From positions 1-10,959 of the forward strand of contig JADFUZ010000077.1 of assembly GCA_015222295.1 (NCBI GenBank): a DNA stretch of 10,959 bases, given 5' to 3'. Below the pieces are notes generated by a model that had not been told where the DNA came from, searched no databases, and was given only the letters and a program-made list of their open reading frames with translations. Below, piece after piece: positions 6,246-10,959 of the stretch. This DNA is from Chloroflexota bacterium. Its GTDB lineage: Bacteria > Chloroflexota > Dehalococcoidia > GIF9 > AB-539-J10. The position numbers were made by a program, and so were the translations under genes. The stretch's first letter is position 1. Every line of letters starts with the position of its first letter.

Positions 6246-7019
6246 ATGGACGAAGTCGTTATTTCCAGGGCCATAACCGAGAGCTACTTCAAAGAGTTGA
6301 CGGAGGCAATGGACCTTGACGTGGCTATCGTCGGCGCTGGTCCGGCAGGTCTCACCGCGGCGTACTACCTGGCCAGAGAGAACGCGAAAGTAGCCATCTT
6401 TGAGAGGAAGCTGAGCATCGGGGGTGGCATTTGGGGAGGCGGTATGATGTTCAACAAGATAGTGGTGCAGGATGAGGGGAAAGAAATCCTGGACGAGTTT
6501 GGCATTAGCAGCTTTGAATACCAGAAGGGCTACCACATCGCCAGTTCCATAGAAGTGGCTTCGACTCTGTGTTCGGTAGCAGTGAAAGCTGGAGCCAAGA
6601 TACTCAACCTGATTAGCATTGAGGACGTCGTCATCAGAGAGGCGGGCAGGGTTAGTGGCCTGGTACTGAACTGGAGCCCCGTTCACATGGCAGAATTGCA
6701 TATAGACCCCTTGGCCATAAGGTGCAAGGTAGTGATAGATGCGACGGGGCATGACTGCGAGATCTGCCACCTAGTAACAGATAAGATGGACGGCAAGCTA
6801 CGGACGCAAACCGGCAAGGTAATGGGCGAAAAGCCAATGTGGACCGAAGTAGCGGAAAGGGAAACAATAGAAAACACCAGAGAGGTGTATCCCGGACTAA
6901 TCGTCGCAGGCATGTCCGCCAACGCTGTTTTTGGCTCCCCCAGGATGGGACCGATATTCGGCGGCATGCTGCTGTCCGGCAAGAAGGCATCAAAAGTGGC
7001 CGCGGGCTTACTCACATAG
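6246..7019 (+). CDS. thi4: sulfide-dependent thiazole synthase (Thi4, archaeal-type with His)
   Basis: Thi4 enzymes make the ADP-thiazole precursor of thiamine from NAD, glycine and a sulfur source. The 257-residue product has the dinucleotide-binding VGAGPAG at 29-35 and Glu53 in IFERK, the glycine-rich IGGGIWGGGMMFNK (58-71), LNWSPVHMAELHIDP (141-155), DATGHD (165-170) and the C-terminal FGSPRMGPIFGGMLLSGKKA (229-248). Yeast Thi4 donates sulfur from its own Cys205 and is spent; His152 (LHIDP) fills that position here, as in Methanocaldococcus jannaschii, whose enzyme is catalytic and uses free sulfide with Fe(II). The start at 6246 has AAGGAG at 7-base spacing; ATG 6240 is only 1 base from it. 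The frame stays open upstream to 5994, but the promoter lies inside that extension. First gene of the operon. The function as sulfide user is inferred from the His and the neighbours. Confidence 0.93.
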   Translation: MDEVVISRAITESYFKELTEAMDLDVAIVGAGPAGLTAAYYLARENAKVAIFERKLSIGGGIWGGGMMFNKIVVQDEGKEILDEFGISSFEYQKGYHIASSIEVASTLCSVAVKAGAKILNLISIEDVVIREAGRVSGLVLNWSPVHMAELHIDPLAIRCKVVIDATGHDCEICHLVTDKMDGKLRTQTGKVMGEKPMWTEVAERETIENTREVYPGLIVAGMSANAVFGSPRMGPIFGGMLLSGKKASKVAAGLLT

Positions 7020-7064
7020 GTCTCTCCGCCCAGAAATCCTCCTCTGAAGCGATACAGTTGCACC

Positions 7065-8273
7065 ATGTTCAAATCGATAGCTGAGATCAACGACAGAATC
7101 AAACGGGGCAAGGCAGTGGTGGTCACTGCCGAAGAGGTAATCGACATCGCCAAGAGGCACGGCACGGACAAGGCAGCTAGGGAAATCGATGTAGTCACTA
7201 CCGGCACTTTCAGCCCCATGTGTTCCTCCGGCGCCTTCCTCAACATCGGACACTCCAAGCCCAAGATACGACTCGGCGGCGGCAAGGCTTATCTTAACGA
7301 CGTGCCGGTCTATACCGGCCTCGCTGCAGTAGACGTTTTCCTGGGAGCAACCGCACTGCCCGACGATGACCCCAAGAACAGGATCTATCCTGGCGAATTC
7401 AGGTACGGCGGCGGACACGTTATTGAAGAACTGCTAGCAGGAAAGGATATCAAGCTGACAGCTACTGCCTACGGCACCGACTGCTATCCCAGGAAAAAGC
7501 TCGAGACCTGGATAAAGCTCCAAGACATGAACAACGCTACCTTGTTCAACCCAAGAAATGCTTATCAGAACTACCCGGTCGCCGTCAACTTGTCAGACCA
7601 AATAATCTATACGTACATGGGAGTGCTAAAACCAGACATGGGCAATGCCAACTACTCCACATCAGGACAGCTTTCCCCTCTGCTCAATGACCCCTATTAC
7701 AAGACCATTGGGATAGGCAGCAGGATATTCTTGGGCGGCGGGATTGGCTACGTCGCATGGCATGGCACGCAACACAACCCCCTTGCCATCAGGGCCGACA
7801 ACGGAGTGCCCAGAGAGCCTGCCGGGACCCTAGCCCTCATCGGCGACCTGAAACAGATGAAGCCCAAATGGCTCGTGGGGACAAGCATGCTTGGCTACGG
7901 CTGTACGCTAACCGTTGGCATAGGCATCCCCATACCCATACTCTCCGAAGAGATCCTGCGATACACTGCTGTGAGCGATGCGCAAATCGTCGCTCCTATC
8001 ATTGACTATTCCGAAGCCTATCCACAGAGGAAGTCAGACACCCTGGGAGAGGCCAGCTACGCTGAGCTGAAAAGCGGCCATATAGTGATAAGAGGAAAAG
8101 ACGTGCCGACGGCTTCCCTGTCCAGTTACCCCAAGGCACTAAAGATTGCCAGCACATTGAAAGAATGGATAGAAAAGGGGGAGTTTCTACTTACCGAACC
8201 ATCGGCTCCGCTACCCGGGGTGGAGTCAGGCATGACCTCCAGGCCGCTTGAAGAGAGGCCGCTCACAGAGTGA
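7065..8273 (+). CDS. homocysteine biosynthesis protein, DUF39/COG1900 (L-aspartate semialdehyde sulfurtransferase)
   Basis: This 402-residue protein belongs to the family of Methanosarcina acetivorans MA1821, which with a ferredoxin partner converts aspartate semialdehyde and sulfide to homocysteine. Recognisable stretches are TGTFSPMCSSGAF (46-58), RLGGGKAYLNDVPVYTGLAA (69-88), YPGEFRYGGGHVIEELLAGK (108-127), ATAYGTDCYPRK (133-144), RIFLGGGIGYVAWHGTQHNP (220-239) and VGTSMLGYGC (271-280). It has only three cysteines, at 53, 140 and 280; the first two sit in conserved motifs and are candidates for the persulfide or thiol chemistry. It ends at about 402, without the C-terminal CBS pair found in some archaeal members. 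ATG 7065 is the only in-frame start after thi4, 45 bp downstream, and has no clear Shine-Dalgarno. The ferredoxin gene follows 4 bp after the stop, matching the MA1821-MA1822 pairing. Confidence 0.92.
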   Translation: MFKSIAEINDRIKRGKAVVVTAEEVIDIAKRHGTDKAAREIDVVTTGTFSPMCSSGAFLNIGHSKPKIRLGGGKAYLNDVPVYTGLAAVDVFLGATALPDDDPKNRIYPGEFRYGGGHVIEELLAGKDIKLTATAYGTDCYPRKKLETWIKLQDMNNATLFNPRNAYQNYPVAVNLSDQIIYTYMGVLKPDMGNANYSTSGQLSPLLNDPYYKTIGIGSRIFLGGGIGYVAWHGTQHNPLAIRADNGVPREPAGTLALIGDLKQMKPKWLVGTSMLGYGCTLTVGIGIPIPILSEEILRYTAVSDAQIVAPIIDYSEAYPQRKSDTLGEASYAELKSGHIVIRGKDVPTASLSSYPKALKIASTLKEWIEKGEFLLTEPSAPLPGVESGMTSRPLEERPLTE

Positions 8274-8277
8274 CAGA

Positions 8278-8688
8278 ATGAAGATCTCCAGAAGGATAGT
8301 GCTCCATTTTCCGCCTCTGGTAACCGGGCAGCCAGTTGTGTACCGCTTGGCCAAGGATTTTGACCTCGTCTTTAACATTATCAGAGCCTCGGTATCTCCC
8401 GGACAAGAGGGTCTTCTGGTGCTTGAACTGAGCGGCGAGAGGCAGCATTACGACAAAGGCATCCAGTATCTCACTGAAACAGGGATTAAGATCCAGTCGC
8501 TGAGTCAGGACGTATTTCGCGACGAAGCAAGATGCACTCATTGCGGAGCCTGCATCACCATCTGTCCCACCGGTGCTTTCTCGCTGGAACCCAGGACACG
8601 AGAAGTGCTTTTCGACCAGGACAAATGCGTAGTGTGCGGTCTCTGCGTAAAAGCGTGCCCACCCCGAGCTATGACGGTGTATTTCTAA
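8278..8688 (+). CDS. NIL-domain 2x[4Fe-4S] ferredoxin, partner of the DUF39 protein
   Basis: The 136-residue protein has an N-terminal NIL domain (about 3-77; RIVLHFPP, VYRLAKDFDLVFNIIRA) and a C-terminal double-cluster ferredoxin. The cysteines are 86, 89, 92 and 96 (CTHCGACITICP) and 117, 120, 123 and 127 (CVVCGLCVKACP), the standard C-x2-C-x2-C-x3-C-P pattern twice, so both clusters should be [4Fe-4S]. It resembles MA1822, which is needed with MA1821 for homocysteine formation from sulfide in Methanosarcina, probably as electron donor to a disulfide or persulfide step. NIL domains also occur in methionine ABC transporter ATPases, where they bind the amino acid; here it may sense or bind a sulfur metabolite (inference). 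ATG 8278 follows the DUF39 stop by 4 bp and fits the family N-terminus. A frame extension to TTG 8248 overlaps the upstream gene and is less likely. Confidence 0.93.
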   Translation: MKISRRIVLHFPPLVTGQPVVYRLAKDFDLVFNIIRASVSPGQEGLLVLELSGERQHYDKGIQYLTETGIKIQSLSQDVFRDEARCTHCGACITICPTGAFSLEPRTREVLFDQDKCVVCGLCVKACPPRAMTVYF

Positions 8689-8709
8689 CCCCACTACTGA
8701 AGAACGCCT

Positions 8710-9435
8710 GTGTGCCAGCCACGAGACTACCGCCATTGGATTGGAAATAGCGACTTAGTTCCCTTTAAAGTACTTGTAAAACAGACAGACCTGCACATTC
8801 AAGCTCGCCGCAGTCTCAAGGATAAGGCCCTCAAGTCGGTGTTGAAGCACCGCGCATCTCTGGAAGAATATATCCTGCACCATCCTCTTTTCCTCACCAC
8901 CTTAGAGCCCTACGAGGTGGAACAAGCCGCTCCAGTCATCGTCAAGAGAATGGCTGAAGCATCGCAGTTGGCCTGTGTCGGCCCCATGGCAGCAGTAGCT
9001 GGTGCCATCGCCGAAATGGTGGGCACGGACTTGCTGAGATTCACTCCAGAGGTGATTGTGGAGAATGGAGGCGATATCTTCCTCAGAATCCTGAAGAAGC
9101 GCGTCGTGGGAATCTACGCCGGCCAATCCCGGGTAACGGGGAATCTGGCCCTTGAAATCAAGCCTCAAGACACACCCTTGGGCGTATGCGCGTCTTCGGC
9201 CAGCGTGGGACATTCTCTAAGCCTTGGCACTGCTGACGCAGTTATCGCTCTCTCGCCTTCGGCACCCCTGGCTGATGCTCTTGCTACCGCCGTAGGTAAC
9301 ATGATAGGAGACACAGGCGACATTCCCAAGACCCTGGAGAAGGCAAAACGCATGCCTCAGTTGTGCGGCCTCGTTATCGTCAAGGGCGACACAATCGGGG
9401 CCTGGGGCAAGGTCAGACTTGTCTCGCTGGGATGA
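8710..9435 (+). CDS. UPF0280 / COG2122 ApbE-like protein, probable sulfide-assimilation factor
   Basis: The 241-residue product matches UPF0280, distantly related to the flavin-transferring ApbE fold. Its signature pieces are CQPRDYRHW (2-10), KQTDLHIQA (24-32), GPMAAVAGAIAE (91-102), VENGGDIFL (117-125), ASSASVGHSLSLGTADA (161-177) and ADALATAVGN (188-197). The Methanosarcina member MA1715 helps sulfide incorporation into homocysteine and cysteine when sulfide is scarce; the chemistry remains unclear. The position directly after the DUF39 gene and its ferredoxin supports the same role here. I chose GTG 8710, 21 bp after the ferredoxin stop, because family members start with M-x-QPR-x-YR-x-W. 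There is only a weak purine stretch (GAAGAA) as ribosome-binding site, so coupling to the upstream gene is likely. Last gene of the operon. Confidence 0.9.
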   Translation: MCQPRDYRHWIGNSDLVPFKVLVKQTDLHIQARRSLKDKALKSVLKHRASLEEYILHHPLFLTTLEPYEVEQAAPVIVKRMAEASQLACVGPMAAVAGAIAEMVGTDLLRFTPEVIVENGGDIFLRILKKRVVGIYAGQSRVTGNLALEIKPQDTPLGVCASSASVGHSLSLGTADAVIALSPSAPLADALATAVGNMIGDTGDIPKTLEKAKRMPQLCGLVIVKGDTIGAWGKVRLVSLG

Positions 9436-9470
9436 TCCGCTGCCTCGCCCCCCAACACGAGCTGGTTCGT

Positions 9471-9487
9471 TCTGGCACACAGCCAGA
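9471..9487 (+). other. stem-loop after the sulfide operon
   Basis: TCTGGC (9471-9476), loop ACACA, GCCAGA (9482-9487): a perfect six-pair stem, 35 bp after the UPF0280 stop. No T-run follows, so it is not a standard intrinsic terminator. It may protect the 3' end or mark a Rho-type end. The rest of 9436-9570 shows no gene. Confidence 0.4.
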
Positions 9488-9571
9488 GCCTGCACACCGT
9501 CACGGCGAGAGAGCAGTCGCCCACCCACATCACAGATGCCACGAATCCTGCGAGTGACCTCACGAGCTATA

Positions 9572-9600
9572 TTGAACTTGCGGCCCTTTTGTGCTATAGA
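9572..9600 (+). promoter_or_regulatory. extended -10 promoter of the acyl-CoA carboxylase gene
   Basis: TTGAAC (9572-9577), exactly 17 bases, TATAGA (9595-9600), with TGC directly before the -10 (extended -10). The predicted start of transcription near 9607 leaves a leader of about 96 bases before ATG 9703. This makes the carboxylase a transcription unit separate from the sulfide operon. Confidence 0.7.
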
Positions 9601-9605
9601 TACCC

Positions 9606-9668
9606 AGCTGTTGCCACATTGAGAGGCACTCACGTCATCAGACGTAGCTCCTCACCGCACGAACAGCT
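9606..9668 (+). promoter_or_regulatory. foldable 5' leader of the carboxylase gene
   Basis: The ends AGCTGTT (9606-9612) and AACAGCT (9662-9668) are perfect complements. They enclose GAGG/CCTC (9623-9626, 9650-9653) and a perfect five-pair hairpin ACGTC-ATCA-GACGT (9632-9645). The nested stems span almost exactly the predicted untranslated leader. It matches no riboswitch class I know, and inverted repeats of this size can arise by chance. Confidence 0.35.
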
Positions 9669-9702
9669 CGGCAATCACCAAATATCAACAGAGGGTAGAG
9701 TC

Positions 9703-10959
9703 ATGAGCGAAGTAACCGGGGGCACGACAGCACGAAGAATTGAGGAGTGGAGACGGCGGAGAGAGCATATCCTACAAATGGGAAGTCCCGAGGCTATCGA
9801 CGAGCGCCACAAGAGAGGGCAGATGTCCGCACGAGAGAGGATAGCTTGCTTCTTCGACGCTGGCACTTTCACGGAGATGGGACAGTGGGTCAGACACAGA
9901 ACCACAGCTTTCGGAATGGACAAGAGAGACGTGCCTGCCGAGGGAATAATAACTGGATTCGGTACGGTAAACGGAAGATATGTAGTTGCTGGGGCCGAGG
10001 ACTACACCGCGATGATGGGAACCTTTGGTGAGTATCATGGTAAGAAGCTTGCTTCCGCTATTGCGTTCGCCAAGGAGAAAGGCTGGCCATTCGTAACCAT
10101 GAACGACTCTGCAGGTGCTCGACTCCATGAAGGCATGGATACTCTGGAAGCTTATGGCTGGACATTCAGGTCTCAAATACAGGCTTCAGGAATAATCCCT
10201 CAGATATCCCTGCTGATGGGACCCTGTCTGGGAGGACAGGCATACCACCCTGTAATGATGGACTTTGTCATCCAAACAAGACAGACGGGCTTCATGGGCA
10301 TCGCTGGCCCTGCTTTTGTGAAAACACAGACGGGAGAGGAGATCAGCCTTGAGGAACTCAGCGGCTGGAAGAGCCATGCCATCAGATCCGGACAGACGCA
10401 CATAGTGGCGGAGGATGATGAGGACTGCCTGGATAGATGTAAGGAACTTCTGTCTTTCTTTCCCTCCAACAACCGGGAGCGTCCGCCAAGAATGGAGGCC
10501 AAGGACAGTCCCGCAAGGGAGATCGCTGAATTTGACACGATGATTCCTGACGAGCCAACAACGCCGTACGATATGTACGAGATAATCAAAAGGGTTGTGG
10601 ACGAAGGACAGTTCGTTGAGATACTCAAGTACTATGCTTCAAATGCGATATGCGGGTTCGCACGGATGAACGGGCGCCCGGTGGGCATAGTCTCCAACCA
10701 ACCTAGGGTCAAGGCGGGCATTCTGGACATAGACGCGTGCGACAAACTAGCCAGGTTCATAAGATTCTGCGACCTTTTCAACATCCCCCTCATTTCCCTC
10801 ACAGACTGCCCCGGCTACATGATAGGGTCGCAGCAAGACTGGGCAGGCATACTGCGGCACGGCGCCAAGCTGCTGTATTCGTGGGCTGATGCCACGGTGC
10901 CGCTGATTTCCGTAGTGATTAGGAAATCCTACGCTGGCGCTCACTACGGGATGCTGGAC
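9703..10959 (+). CDS. acyl-CoA carboxylase carboxyltransferase (beta) subunit, divergent, partial
   Basis: The window holds 419 codons without a stop; relatives have about 510-520 residues, so about 100 are missing at the C-terminus. Proteins of this crotonase-fold family move carboxyl from carboxybiotin to propionyl-, acetyl-, methylcrotonyl- or other acyl-CoAs, or the reverse in Na+-pumping decarboxylases. The N-terminal half has RHKRGQMSARERI (35-47), NDSAGARLHEG (134-144), SGIIPQISLLMGPCLGGQAY (162-181), GPAFVKTQTGEE (202-213). The C-terminal half has PVGIVSNQP (326-334), LTDCPGYMIG (366-375), GILRHGAKLLYSWADATVP (382-400) and RKSYAGAHYGM (407-417). The usual SGGAR, GP-x-AGGA and AYGGAY read SAGAR, GPCLGGQA and SYAGAH, so this is not a standard PccB/AccB. 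The substrate is unknown; no biotin subunit is visible. Start: ATG 9703 with GAGGG about 8 bases upstream. Confidence 0.88.
   Translation, partial: MSEVTGGTTARRIEEWRRRREHILQMGSPEAIDERHKRGQMSARERIACFFDAGTFTEMGQWVRHRTTAFGMDKRDVPAEGIITGFGTVNGRYVVAGAEDYTAMMGTFGEYHGKKLASAIAFAKEKGWPFVTMNDSAGARLHEGMDTLEAYGWTFRSQIQASGIIPQISLLMGPCLGGQAYHPVMMDFVIQTRQTGFMGIAGPAFVKTQTGEEISLEELSGWKSHAIRSGQTHIVAEDDEDCLDRCKELLSFFPSNNRERPPRMEAKDSPAREIAEFDTMIPDEPTTPYDMYEIIKRVVDEGQFVEILKYYASNAICGFARMNGRPVGIVSNQPRVKAGILDIDACDKLARFIRFCDLFNIPLISLTDCPGYMIGSQQDWAGILRHGAKLLYSWADATVPLISVVIRKSYAGAHYGMLD

Noticed and set aside
6030..6770. 246-codon minus-strand open frame opposite thi4
   Set aside because: Shadow of the thi4 gene; no recognisable motifs, and it overlaps both promoters.
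9436..9702. Possible small gene or tRNA between UPF0280 and the carboxylase
   Set aside because: No start with ribosome site and sensible coding sequence, and no cloverleaf-like arms; the region is accounted for by a stem-loop, a promoter and a leader.
1..10959. CRISPR arrays, insertion sequences, phage or attachment sites
   Set aside because: No spaced direct repeats, terminal inverted repeats, transposase, integrase or phage genes were seen; apart from the TilS insert the window looks like stable chromosomal DNA.

Overview
The window reads as a bacterial chromosome segment of moderate GC content, apparently from an anaerobe. The bacterial signs are tilS and truB, a CorC/CNNM-type membrane protein, and Shine-Dalgarno sites, one of them a 10-base match to the complement of the 16S rRNA 3' end. 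Several genes have their best-known relatives in methanogens: a His-type Thi4, a DUF39 homocysteine-synthesis protein, a NIL-domain ferredoxin and a UPF0280 protein. A DUF3160 lipoprotein and a divergent acyl-CoA carboxylase also occur. Together these would fit an uncultured Chloroflexota (Dehalococcoidia-like) or a similar anaerobic lineage, but that assignment is inference and has not been tested.

Left half (1-5946, all on the minus strand). In the order of transcription: a CNNM/CBS/CorC_HlyC membrane protein; a DUF2344 'radical SAM-linked' protein 6 bp behind it; after a 115-bp gap holding a 13-bp palindrome and a perfect Shine-Dalgarno, a histidine phosphatase; tilS (tRNA-Ile lysidine synthase); truB (tRNA U55 pseudouridine synthase, short form); and a DUF3160 lipoprotein that runs off the left edge. 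A near-consensus sigma-70-type promoter at 6042-6070 can drive this series.

Middle (5947-6245) is a divergent intergenic region holding the two promoters. I see no TPP riboswitch in it, but a GC-rich hairpin lies in the predicted leader of the rightward operon.

Right half (6246-9435, plus strand) is the most interesting part: thi4 (His in place of the suicide Cys, so probably sulfide-dependent and catalytic), DUF39 aspartate-semialdehyde sulfurtransferase, its NIL/2x[4Fe-4S] ferredoxin, and UPF0280 (homologue of the Methanosarcina sulfide-assimilation factor MA1715). The four genes lie 4-45 bp apart, one after another. Read together they form a compact unit that puts inorganic sulfide directly into the thiamine thiazole and into homocysteine/methionine, without the cysteine/ThiS or O-acetylhomoserine routes.

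After a 267-bp gap with a stem-loop, a strong extended -10 promoter and a leader that can fold, an acyl-CoA carboxylase carboxyltransferase subunit begins at 9703 and runs off the right edge. Its oxyanion-hole motifs depart from the usual PccB/AccB sequence at matching positions in both halves of the protein.
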